DNA of 5,888 nucleotides from Candidatus Ratteibacteria bacterium (GCA_028697565.1 JAQVEU010000058.1:1-5888), one strand, 5' to 3'; shown: positions 1 through 5,809, counted from the first letter of the stretch. Program-made: numbers and translations. Notes: generated from the letters alone by a model not told the origin.

Positions 1-116
1 AGTTGCCCTTCCATCCGGCTATCAATAACATCCCATGGAGGGGCAATAACCCTGCTTATATCACCTACCCTATCCAGATTATATCTATAGCCACGAAAAG
101 GTCTTATCTCTACCAT
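1..116 (-). CDS. DUF1015 family protein, N-terminal fragment (runs off left edge)
   Basis: Reading leftward from the ATG at 116-114 gives 38 uninterrupted codons. They begin MVEIRPFRGYRYNLDRVGD and continue through a VIAPPWDVID motif (residues 23-32). An N-terminal IxPFxxxRYN block followed by VIAPPYDVI is the signature I associate with DUF1015, a family of about 400-450 residues with no established function; here Trp28 stands where Tyr is usual. Only the extreme N-terminus is present, so nothing can be said about the rest of the protein. A GGAGG lies just upstream with only 3 nt to the ATG, shorter than normal, yet the family start agrees with this ATG. The gene follows the SurA-like gene on the same strand after 114 bp and may share its transcript or use its own weak promoter. 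Confidence 0.8.
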   Translation of the reverse strand, partial: MVEIRPFRGYRYNLDRVGDISRVIAPPWDVIDSRMEGQ

Positions 117-139
117 TTTCCTCCATTTCTTTCGCTATT

Positions 140-148
140 TTTATAACA
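140..148 (-). promoter_or_regulatory. Possible extended -10 promoter for the DUF1015 gene
   Basis: Read on the minus strand, 148-140 is TGTTATAAA, an extended -10 form (TG, one base, then TATAAA, five of six matches to TATAAT). There is no recognisable -35 at 16-18 nt. Transcription would begin near 133 and leave a leader of about 17 nt carrying the GGAGG. The region is AT-rich, so a chance match is quite possible. Confidence 0.25.
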
Positions 149-219
149 AAAATTAGAAAATCTGATGAGTTGGGGACTTTTTAATCTTTGAATCTTCAAA
201 TTTGCCAATCTTATAATCC

Positions 220-240
220 TTTGCTACTTATTATCTACTA
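220..240 (-). repeat. Degenerate heptad repeat at the 3' end of the SurA-like gene
   Basis: On the minus strand this stretch divides into three 7-nt units: TAGTAGA (240-234), TAATAAG (233-227) and TAGCAAA (226-220). They resemble the TAGCAAG and TAGCGAG units found at 5817-5830 on the plus strand. The stretch contains the stop codon of the SurA-like gene and its last codons. Only three imperfect units are present, so the resemblance is suggestive and not proof of a shared repeat family. Confidence 0.35.
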
Positions 241-956
241 TTTCCCGGAGCAGAAGGTTGTTCAAAAGAAAGATATATCTCAACCTTTGAACTTTTTCTT
301 TTATTTGCATACCACTGATTGAAGTAATTTTCTCTCGCCTGCCACAACAACCTTCTTTTTATTGATTCCCTATCCACATCTTTTATCTGGTTTTCTTTTA
401 TATATCTTTCCACTTCTTCATCTGATACAGATACATTCCCTTCTGCAACAACCATCTCCTTTAGTTTTTCTATCATTATCCTTTTTCTCAGCTCATCTTC
501 TATTTTGCGCAGTTCCTCAGGTGGATAGGAAGATATAACCTCCCTATATCTCCTTTCATCAAACCTTCCCTTTTCATCTTGAAAGGCAGGGTCTGACTTA
601 ACAACTTCCACTATTTCATTGTTCAACACCCGTATTCTTCTTTTTCTTGCCTCCTGAAGAAGCAGTTTTTCTCTTATCATACTCTCAAGAATTCCCTGTT
701 CAATGTTAAGCCCTTTGAAAAGTTCAGATGCCTTATCCCCGAATATCCTCCTGTATTCTTCTTCAACCCTACCAAGTTCCATATAATATTCCCTGAGGGT
801 AATATGTTCCCTGTTCACAGTAGCAACATAGTATTGCCCCTTATCGCCTCCACCTATTCCAACGCCCCATATAATAAAACCAGGGATAATCAGTATTGCA
901 ACCACCCAGAGGATAATCTTCATATTCTTCTTCTTTCTAAAAAATTTCATAAACAT
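231..956 (-). CDS. Membrane-anchored SurA-N/PpiD-like chaperone lacking a parvulin domain
   Basis: The 241-residue protein has a basic N-terminus (FRKKK, residues 5-10) and one hydrophobic segment (about 14-35) that would anchor it in the inner membrane with the rest outside. Residues about 43-190 match the SurA-N/PpiD-N pattern: a VATVN opening, a helix with LxxxMIREKLLLQEA, a RIRVLNNEIVEVV turn, then FQDEKGRFDERRYREVI. Family members bind unfolded envelope proteins. PpiD is about 620 residues and SurA about 430, both with parvulin (prolyl isomerase) domains; none is present here. The final helix (about 195-230, ending SSKVEIYL) follows the SurA-N domain directly, so this looks like a complete chaperone core and not a truncation. 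The ATG at 956 abuts the rsmI stop codon (TAA then ATG); a GGGGG at 970-966 sits 9 nt upstream and fits this start better than the ATG at 950. The last residues (NSR) lie in heptad-like sequence. The SurA-N call is firm; the exact client role is unknown. Confidence 0.85.
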   Translation of the reverse strand: MFMKFFRKKKNMKIILWVVAILIIPGFIIWGVGIGGGDKGQYYVATVNREHITLREYYMELGRVEEEYRRIFGDKASELFKGLNIEQGILESMIREKLLLQEARKRRIRVLNNEIVEVVKSDPAFQDEKGRFDERRYREVISSYPPEELRKIEDELRKRIMIEKLKEMVVAEGNVSVSDEEVERYIKENQIKDVDRESIKRRLLWQARENYFNQWYANKRKSSKVEIYLSFEQPSAPGNSR

Positions 957-1622
957 TTATGTCTTCCCCCTTATAATTATTACAAACTCTCCTTTTAGTT
1001 CCTTATCTTTATAATACTCACAGATGTCTTCAACACTGCCTGTTTTTATCTCTTCAAACTTTTTTGTCAGTTCCCTGCAAAGTGTCATCTCCCTGTCAGC
1101 AAAAAGTTCTTTTATAAAGGTCAGTGTCTCTTTAATTCTGTGGACTGACTCATAGAAAATGATGGTCTCCTCCCTCTCTGTCAGCAACTCCAATATTTTC
1201 TTTTTCTTCCCTTTCTTCCTTGGCAGGAACCCATAAAAAACAGTCCTGTCCGTCGGCAGTCCACACACAGACATAGCAGCAGTCAGTGCAGATGGACCTG
1301 GAACAGGAGTCACAGGGATTCCATTCCTGTATGCCTCTCTTACCAGTAAATATGCAGGGTCTGAAATCCCGGGGGTTCCTCTGTCGCATATAAGTGCCAC
1401 ATCTTTGCCTTGTAAAAGAAGTTCTATTGCCTTCTTTAGCCGATACCTCTCGTTATCTTTGTAATAACTCAAAAGGGGCTTTTTTATATCAAAGTGGTTT
1501 AAGAGTTTGAGTGCCTCTCTTGTATCCTCACAGAGTATAACATCCACATCTTTCAATACATCCACTGCCCTGAATGTGATGTCCCCTAAATTCCCGATTG
1601 GAGTTGCAATGATATATAACAT
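957..1622 (-). CDS. rsmI: 16S rRNA (cytidine(1402)-2'-O)-methyltransferase RsmI, short form
   Basis: RsmI uses S-adenosylmethionine to 2'-O-methylate C1402 in the ribosomal decoding centre. Taking the ATG at 1622 gives 221 residues. Family motifs appear in order: IATPIGNLGDIT (5-16), CEDTR (31-35), DRGTPGISDP (80-89), PVPGPSALTAA (106-116), GFLPRK, a YESVHR block, CRELTKKFEEI, and a terminal GEFVIII strand. These define the tetrapyrrole-methylase fold of this family. Two variants stand out: Arg81 where Ala is usual (DAGTPG) and Val in YESVHR where Pro is common. Typical RsmI is about 270-290 residues with a small C-terminal domain; this protein ends at the catalytic domain. A TTG start at 1643 would add seven residues (ending TYYL) unlike the family N-terminus, so the ATG is preferred; neither start has a clear ribosome binding site. 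It is first in the leftward gene set and abuts the SurA-like gene. Confidence 0.95.
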   Translation of the reverse strand: MLYIIATPIGNLGDITFRAVDVLKDVDVILCEDTREALKLLNHFDIKKPLLSYYKDNERYRLKKAIELLLQGKDVALICDRGTPGISDPAYLLVREAYRNGIPVTPVPGPSALTAAMSVCGLPTDRTVFYGFLPRKKGKKKKILELLTEREETIIFYESVHRIKETLTFIKELFADREMTLCRELTKKFEEIKTGSVEDICEYYKDKELKGEFVIIIRGKT

Positions 1623-1643
1623 TAAGTAATAAGTCAAAAGCAA
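1623..1643 (+). repeat. Short degenerate heptads upstream of rsmI
   Basis: The plus strand reads as three imperfect 7-nt units: TAAGTAA (1623-1629), TAAGTCA (1630-1636) and AAAGCAA (1637-1643). They are similar in style to those at 220-240 (minus) and 5810-5830 (plus). The stretch begins directly upstream of the preferred rsmI ATG and ends at the alternative TTG, which supports treating it as non-coding leader. The evidence is weak because the sequence is short and AT-rich. Confidence 0.25.
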
Positions 1644-1648
1644 ATATA

Positions 1649-1675
1649 TTGACTTTATGGATAATATATTATAAA
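1649..1675 (+). promoter_or_regulatory. Sigma70-like promoter for the apgM-rnf operon
   Basis: TTGACT (1649-1654) is followed by TATAAA (1670-1675) at 15 nt, or alternatively TAAACT (1672-1677) at 17 nt. The start point would be near 1682-1685, giving a leader of about 25 nt to the apgM ATG. Its -10 box overlaps the -10 box of the opposing rsmI promoter by four bases, so the two promoters should compete for polymerase. Confidence 0.5.
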
Positions 1676-1695
1676 CTAATCGGAACTTTTTTCAA
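1668..1695 (-). promoter_or_regulatory. Sigma70-like promoter for rsmI and downstream genes
   Basis: On the minus strand, TTGAAA (1695-1690, five of six to TTGACA) is followed after 16 nt by a perfect TATAAT (1673-1668). Transcription would start near 1661, leaving about 40 nt before the rsmI ATG. It is the best-scoring promoter pattern I found in the window and lies where one is required, between divergent genes. Confidence 0.6.
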
Positions 1696-1698
1696 AAC

Positions 1699-1703
1699 GG
1701 GAG
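1699..1703 (+). promoter_or_regulatory. Ribosome binding site of apgM
   Basis: GGGAG lies 6 nt upstream of the ATG at 1710. This is near-ideal spacing and supports that start. It is the strongest Shine-Dalgarno match on the plus strand and would set the entry level for the translationally coupled genes that follow. Confidence 0.65.
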
Positions 1704-1709
1704 AAAGAT

Positions 1710-2924
1710 ATGGAATATGACAAGATTCTTCCTGACATAATAAAAGCAACTGACAGTAAGATACTGCTGGTAGTATTAGATGGAGTTGGTGGACTCCCAA
1801 ATATAGAAACAGGGAAAACCGAACTTGAAACAGCACACATCCCTTTTCTTGATGAGATGGCAGAGGGTAGTTCATGTGGACTTACCATCCCTGTGCTAAG
1901 TGGTATAACACCTGGAAGCGGTCCCGGACATATTGCACTCTTTGGATACGACCCCATAGAAACACAGATTGGCAGAGGCGTCCTTGAATGTTTAGGCATT
2001 GGAGTTCCTCTTGGAAGAGACGATATAGCCATAAGAGGAAACTTTGCCACCATCAGTCCTGACAGGATAGTTCTTGATAGACGTGCCGGAAGGATTGCGA
2101 CAGAAGAGAATCAGAAGATTGTGTCCCTCCTATCAGAAAAAATAAAAGAGATAGCAGGTGTTAATGTATCCATATATACAGTCAAAGAACACAGGTGCGC
2201 CATTGTCCTGAAAGGTAAAGGACTTCATCCTTCTGTTTCAGAAAACGACCCACAAAAAGAAGGACAACCACTAAAACCTATCAAGGCACTGGATAGCCAA
2301 TCCGAAAAAACAGCAGAGGTATTAAGGAAACTTGAAAGTCAGGTGATGGAGGCACTAAAAGATGTTGATACAAAGGCAAAAGGACTGTTATTCAGAGGTA
2401 TATCAAAACTGCCTGACATCAAGGGATTCAGTGAAAAATATAAACTCCATTCTGCTTGTATTGCAACATATCCAATGTATAAAGGTGTGGCAAAGGTTGT
2501 AGGTATGGATATCATAGAGGGCTGTGATACCATTGAAAGTGAAATAGGTGCCTTACAGGAAATATACAACAGGTATGACTTTTTCTTTCTCCATATCAAA
2601 AAGACAGACAGTTATGGGGAGGATGGAAACTTTGATGCAAAGGTAAAGATATTGGAGGAAGCAGATACCTATCTGCGGAATATAAAGAAGATGAAGTTCG
2701 GTGCCATTGCAATCACAGGGGACCACTCAACACCTTCACTTATGAGGTCCCACTCATGGCATCCCCTTCCACTTCTTATAAACTCTCCCTATGCCATACC
2801 GGATGATGTAAAAAGGTTTACAGAAAGAGAGTGTGCAAAGGGGATATTAGGCAGAATACATTCTAAGGAGATTATGTATCTTTTACTTGCATATGCACTA
2901 AAACTTGATAAATTCGGAGCATAA
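1710..2924 (+). CDS. apgM: Cofactor-independent phosphoglycerate mutase, archaeal (ApgM) type
   Basis: The 404-residue protein belongs to the alkaline-phosphatase superfamily and is predicted to interconvert 3- and 2-phosphoglycerate in the cytoplasm without 2,3-bisphosphoglycerate, using divalent metal. Visible motifs are VVLDGVGG with the metal ligand Asp24, TPGSGPGHIALFGYDP with the likely phosphoryl-accepting Ser70, an RGNFATI-to-DRRAGRI block (about 111-129), KKTDSYGEDGNF (Asp300, Glu304), ITGDHSTP (Asp338, His339) and SHSWHP (His348, His351). Length and motif order fit ApgM, not the roughly 510-residue bacterial GpmI. The related 'proposed homoserine kinase' clade typically reads PPGSDxAxLSLLGYDP, which argues against that reading. 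Glu304 lies where many metal-dependent mutases carry His. A GGGAG precedes the ATG by 6 nt. It heads the operon, 2 nt before rnfC. Confidence 0.92.
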   Translation: MEYDKILPDIIKATDSKILLVVLDGVGGLPNIETGKTELETAHIPFLDEMAEGSSCGLTIPVLSGITPGSGPGHIALFGYDPIETQIGRGVLECLGIGVPLGRDDIAIRGNFATISPDRIVLDRRAGRIATEENQKIVSLLSEKIKEIAGVNVSIYTVKEHRCAIVLKGKGLHPSVSENDPQKEGQPLKPIKALDSQSEKTAEVLRKLESQVMEALKDVDTKAKGLLFRGISKLPDIKGFSEKYKLHSACIATYPMYKGVAKVVGMDIIEGCDTIESEIGALQEIYNRYDFFFLHIKKTDSYGEDGNFDAKVKILEEADTYLRNIKKMKFGAIAITGDHSTPSLMRSHSWHPLPLLINSPYAIPDDVKRFTERECAKGILGRIHSKEIMYLLLAYALKLDKFGA

Positions 2925-2926
2925 AA

Positions 2927-4231
2927 ATGTTTCAAGGCGGTGTAAAACTTATTGACTTCAAAGAGATAAGCAAAGAGAAGGTAATTGAGAACCTTCAACC
3001 ACCTGAAAAGGTAGTTATTCCTTTATCCCAGCATACAGGTATCCCATCCAATCCAGTCGTTAAAAAAGGTGATACTGTTTTAAAGGGACAACTTATAGGT
3101 GAAAATGCTGGTTTTATCAGCAGTGCTATCCACTCAAGTATTTCAGGAACTGTGACAGGGATAGAAAAATGTCCTCTACCAGGTGGCAAAACCTCTCCTG
3201 CTGTTGTGATAGAAAATGACGGAAAAGATACCTCTATTGAACCCACAAAGAGAAACTGGCAGGAACTCAAGACAGAAGAGATAGTATCCATCATAAGAGA
3301 GTCAGGCATAGTAGGTATGGGTGGTGCTGCCTTCCCTTCCGCAGTAAAACTTACCATCCCACCTGGCAAGAAGGCAGAGTGTGTACTTCTTAATGGTTGT
3401 GAGTGTGAGCCATTTTTAACTGCTGACTACCGTGTGATGAAGGAAGAGGCAGACAGGGTAGTAGAAGGGCTGATTATTATATCAAGAACACTGAAAGCAA
3501 AAAAGAGTTATATCGGGATTGAAAGCAATAAAAGGGACCTTGTCCCATTACTGAGAGATACTATAAATAAATTTGGTGCTGATACACCCATAGAGATAAA
3601 GGTTCTGTTAGAAAAATACCCTCAGGGAAGTGAAAAACACCTGATTAAGTCCGTCCTGAATAAAGAGGTCCCATCTGGGGGCTTACCAATAGATGTTGGC
3701 TGTGTGGTCTTTAATGTCCAGACAGCACTGGCAGTAAGAGATGCGGTCTGTGAAGGACATCCGCTTATTGAAAGGGTGCTCACAGTTACAGGGCTGGTAA
3801 GAAACCCCAAAAATCTTCGTGTAAGGATTGGCACACCTGTCTCAAAAGTTCTTGAATACTGCGGTGCTGAAATAAAAGAGGGAATGAAGATTATATTAGG
3901 TGGTCCTATGATGGGGATACAGGTATACACTACTGACACCCCTGTAATAAAAGGGACATCAGGGATACTTGTTCTTCCTGAGGAGGACTTACCGGAGAAT
4001 ATCCAGCCGTGTATAAGATGTGGTAAGTGTGTTGAGGTATGCCCTATGCGTCTTGTTCCTGCTGATTTAGGTAAATATGCAGAGAACCAGAAATGGGACA
4101 GATGTAATGAGTTTAATGTATCTGACTGTATTGAGTGTGGATGTTGCAGTTATATCTGCCCTGCAAAACGTCCACTGGTAGACCTCTTTAAGTGGGCAAA
4201 GGCAGAGATAAGAAAGGTAGAAGTAAAATGA
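2927..4231 (+). CDS. rnfC: Rnf electron transport complex subunit C
   Basis: RnfC is the peripheral NADH/FMN/Fe-S subunit of the ferredoxin:NAD+ oxidoreductase, which couples electron flow to Na+ or H+ translocation. The 434 residues show an N-terminal RnfC barrel (FQGGVK at 2-7, then a KKGDTVLKGQ sandwich-hybrid turn and an SAIHSSISGTV block). A flavin/NADH-binding complex-I-51K-like domain follows, with GMGGAAFP (130-137) and LNGCECEP (Cys158, Cys160). Two [4Fe-4S] motifs come last: Cys362/365/368/372 and Cys401/404/407/411, each ending in Cys-Pro. Cys406 is an additional cysteine inside the second cluster motif. The cysteine clusters separate it from NqrA of the Na+-NQR complex. The ATG follows the apgM stop by 2 nt; GGAG at 2916-2919, inside apgM, is 7 nt upstream, implying translational coupling. 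Its stop overlaps the rnfD start. Confidence 0.97.
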   Translation: MFQGGVKLIDFKEISKEKVIENLQPPEKVVIPLSQHTGIPSNPVVKKGDTVLKGQLIGENAGFISSAIHSSISGTVTGIEKCPLPGGKTSPAVVIENDGKDTSIEPTKRNWQELKTEEIVSIIRESGIVGMGGAAFPSAVKLTIPPGKKAECVLLNGCECEPFLTADYRVMKEEADRVVEGLIIISRTLKAKKSYIGIESNKRDLVPLLRDTINKFGADTPIEIKVLLEKYPQGSEKHLIKSVLNKEVPSGGLPIDVGCVVFNVQTALAVRDAVCEGHPLIERVLTVTGLVRNPKNLRVRIGTPVSKVLEYCGAEIKEGMKIILGGPMMGIQVYTTDTPVIKGTSGILVLPEEDLPENIQPCIRCGKCVEVCPMRLVPADLGKYAENQKWDRCNEFNVSDCIECGCCSYICPAKRPLVDLFKWAKAEIRKVEVK

Positions 4232-5160
4232 CAGAGATAAGGTGTTCACCACATATGCATAGTCGTGAGACCACCACAAAAATTATGTGGAGCGTGGTTA
4301 TTTCCTTACTTCCTGCGACTGCGGCTGCTATATACTTTTTTGGTCCTTCAGCACTTATGGTCATCCTTACCTGTATTATATCCTGTTATATTGGAGAGGT
4401 TGTTAGCCACCTTATATTCTACAAAAAAGTTAAGGCATTTGATGGAAGTGCTGTGGTCACAGGAGTTCTATTATCTTTTGTTCTGCCACCTTCCATTCCG
4501 CTCTGGATGGCTGCCATAGGTGGGTTCCTCGCAATATTCCTTGTGAAAGAACTATTTGGTGGCATTGGGTTTAACATATTCAATCCTGCACTCGCTGCAA
4601 GGACAATACTTACTGTATCATTTCCACTGGAGATGACACAGTTTGTAGCACCGCTATCATACAGGGTGAATGCCATCACAACAGCCACACCGTTAGGTAT
4701 AATGAAGGAAGGGATTGGTGGGCAACTTCCTTCTCTCTGGGATATGTTCATAGGCAACAGAGCTGGATGCCTCGGGGAAACCAGTATCCTTCTACTTCTT
4801 GTAGGTGCAATCTTCCTTCTTGCAAGAAAAATAATTACATGGCATATCCCTGTATCATACATACTTACTGTGGCAGTTATTACTGCCCTTACAGGACAGA
4901 ACCCAATGTTCCATATACTGGCAGGTGGGCTGATTTTAGGTGCATTCTTTATGGCTACTGACTATGTAACATCTCCTATAACGTCAAAAGGAAAAATTAT
5001 CTTCGGGATTGGCTGCGGTATTATTACCTCACTCATACGGCTTAAAGGCAGTTATCCAGAAGGTGTCGCATACTCTATAATATTTATGAATATGTTTGTC
5101 CCTTTAATAGATAAATTTACAATGCCAAAAAAGTTCGGTCTGGTAAAGAGTAAGAAATGA
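4228..5160 (+). CDS. rnfD: Rnf electron transport complex subunit D
   Basis: RnfD is an integral membrane flavoprotein of the Rnf complex, homologous to NqrB. From the ATG at 4228 it has 310 residues. The N-terminus (SPHMHS, 7-12) matches the usual SPH opening. Hydrophobic segments lie at about 19-38, 42-64, 73-106 (possibly two), 189-205, 212-225, 233-250 and 258-300. Characteristic motifs are FDGSAVVTGVLLSFVLPP (71-88), FNPALAARTIL (118-128) and ITTATPLG (150-157). By homology to RnfD/NqrB, Thr154 in the TTAT motif is the probable covalent FMN attachment residue. The ATG overlaps the rnfC stop as ATGA; a GTG 12 codons upstream (4192) is inside rnfC and would add a charged extension not seen in the family, so it is rejected. 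The best Shine-Dalgarno is only AAAGG at about 4213-4217, consistent with coupled translation. Confidence 0.97.
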   Translation: MTEIRCSPHMHSRETTTKIMWSVVISLLPATAAAIYFFGPSALMVILTCIISCYIGEVVSHLIFYKKVKAFDGSAVVTGVLLSFVLPPSIPLWMAAIGGFLAIFLVKELFGGIGFNIFNPALAARTILTVSFPLEMTQFVAPLSYRVNAITTATPLGIMKEGIGGQLPSLWDMFIGNRAGCLGETSILLLLVGAIFLLARKIITWHIPVSYILTVAVITALTGQNPMFHILAGGLILGAFFMATDYVTSPITSKGKIIFGIGCGIITSLIRLKGSYPEGVAYSIIFMNMFVPLIDKFTMPKKFGLVKSKK

Positions 5161-5696
5161 AAAAGAAAGATATCATAACAGGACTGCTGGTAATACTGAT
5201 AATAACTACACTTGTGGGCTATCTTCTCGCACAGGTATATAAGGTAACCAAGCCGAAGATTGATGAGCAGAAAAAACAGGAAGAGCAGCAACTCTACAGA
5301 GAGATATTCCCAGAAGGTGTGGAGTTTGTTGAAGAAAATGGCTATGTCGCTGTATATGATGGTGATAAAAAACCTCTTGGCAGGATATACCACATTGTCC
5401 AGGCAGGTTATGGTGGTCCTATTGTTATCAAGGTGGGCTTTGACATAGAAGGCAATATCAAAGGTGTAAGAATACTGGAACACACAGAGACACCAGGGCT
5501 GGGTGCCAGAATAACTGAAAAATCATTTCTTGACCAGTTTTCAGGTAAGTCAGGCAACCAGTTGTATCTGAAAAAATATAGCAGTGAAGGGACCATAGAT
5601 GCCATCACAGGTGCGACAATATCATCAAAGGCGGTCTCGGATGGGATTATGAAAATACAGGAGACATATATTTCTCACCCTACTCTCTCCCCATAA
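5157..5696 (+). CDS. rnfG: Rnf electron transport complex subunit G (FMN-binding), repeat-derived C-terminus
   Basis: RnfG is a single-pass membrane protein with an extracytoplasmic FMN-binding domain, homologous to NqrC. The 179 residues comprise a transmembrane anchor (about 7-27), a charged linker, and an FMN_bind domain (about 80-168) with GYGGPIVIKVGFD and the family block HTETPGLGARI. The DAITGATISSKAV motif (148-160) places Thr154 as the residue expected to carry FMN through a phosphoester bond. The ATG overlaps the rnfD stop as ATGA, with only a weak GAG upstream, so translation is probably coupled. The last residues (SHPTLSP, 173-179) and the stop codon are encoded by the left arm of a palindromic repeat that begins near 5674; they lie beyond the conserved FMN domain and probably do not affect activity. 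In many bacteria rnfG is followed directly by rnfE, rnfA and rnfB; here repeats follow. Confidence 0.96.
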   Translation: MKKKDIITGLLVILIITTLVGYLLAQVYKVTKPKIDEQKKQEEQQLYREIFPEGVEFVEENGYVAVYDGDKKPLGRIYHIVQAGYGGPIVIKVGFDIEGNIKGVRILEHTETPGLGARITEKSFLDQFSGKSGNQLYLKKYSSEGTIDAITGATISSKAVSDGIMKIQETYISHPTLSP

Positions 5697-5698
5697 AA

Positions 5699-5731
5699 GA
5701 GGAAGAGGGGGGAAGTTCCCTTCTCTTCCTC
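5699..5731 (+). other. Strong hairpin just after rnfG
   Basis: 5699-5712 pairs base for base with 5718-5731: a 14-bp stem including two G-U pairs, closed by a 5-nt loop (AAGTT, 5713-5717). It starts 3 nt after the rnfG stop. It lacks a following T tract, so it is more likely a transcript-stabilising or processing structure, or simply the palindrome core, than a standard intrinsic terminator. Confidence 0.6.
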
Positions 5732-5750
5732 CCCATATAAGGGGGGAGGA
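5727..5750 (+). other. Second hairpin sharing bases with the first
   Basis: TCCTCCCC (5727-5734) pairs fully with GGGGAGGA (5743-5750) around an 8-nt loop. It needs 5727-5731, which also form the base of the hairpin at 5699-5731, so the two full-length stems cannot coexist. No T tract follows directly; the nearest is TTTTT at 5775-5779, about 25 nt on. Confidence 0.45.
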
Positions 5751-5775
5751 TTAGGTGGGGGTGGTTAGAGAGGAT

Positions 5776-5807
5776 TTTTAGGTTTAGTGTTTTGGATTTA
5801 GAGTTTA
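5776..5807 (+). repeat. Direct repeat, copy 1
   Basis: A 26-bp block at 5782-5807 recurs without mismatch at 5852-5877. Including the TTTTA to its left, the match is 32 bp with one difference (G at 5781 versus A at 5851). The block is itself built of 7-nt steps starting GTTTAGT, GTTTTGG and ATTTAGA. It has no dyad symmetry and no coding potential that I can see. Confidence 0.85.
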
Positions 5808-5809
5808 AT

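Larger units (their letters stand above)
5674..5763. repeat. Imperfect palindromic REP/MITE-like element
   Basis: About 90 bp with inverted outer arms enclosing strong inner hairpins. CTCACCC (5674-5680) at the left is answered by GGGTG (5759-5763), or by TAGGTG (5752-5757) if TA at 5681-5682 also pairs. CTCCCC (5687-5692) is answered by GGGGAG (5743-5748). Between the arms sits a 14-bp hairpin. Elements with CTCACCCTA arms and CTC/CCC-rich stems are familiar to me as dispersed intergenic palindromes in many bacteria, often read through as an 'SHP-LSP'-like tail; that link is from memory, not a search. The left arm overlaps the last seven codons of rnfG. No target-site duplication is evident. 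Confidence 0.65.

Noticed and set aside
187..200. TTTGAA/TTCAAA inverted repeat as a terminator after the SurA-like gene
   Set aside because: The arms are separated by only 2 nt, the stem is AT-rich and would be unstable, and no T tract follows on the relevant strand.
1623..1643. TTG start adding seven residues to RsmI
   Set aside because: RsmI proteins typically begin within a few residues of the IATPIGNLGD motif; the extension lies in AT-rich leader, and TTG is a weak start without a ribosome binding site.
2995..3369. Open frame of 124 codons opposite rnfC
   Set aside because: It is antisense to the strongly conserved RnfC N-terminal and flavin regions and its translation resembles no family; it follows from the codon use of rnfC.
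4192..4227. GTG start giving RnfD a 12-residue N-terminal extension
   Set aside because: It lies inside rnfC, the extension is highly charged and unlike the family, and the ATG at 4228 forms a typical ATGA overlap.
4419..4862. Open frame of 147 codons opposite rnfD
   Set aside because: It lies entirely antisense to conserved RnfD membrane segments and has no recognisable domain or ribosome binding site.
5052..5483. Open frame of 143 codons opposite the rnfD/rnfG junction
   Set aside because: It is antisense to both genes; the Phe/Tyr/Leu-rich translation is what Lys/Glu-rich sense codons produce in reverse.
2927..5696. Na+-translocating NADH:quinone reductase (Nqr) instead of Rnf
   Set aside because: The first subunit has two four-cysteine iron-sulfur motifs typical of RnfC and absent from NqrA.
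5699..5731. Intrinsic terminator for the apgM-rnf operon
   Set aside because: The stem is strong, but the following bases are CCCATATAAGG and not a T run, so the standard signal is incomplete; it is kept only as a hairpin.
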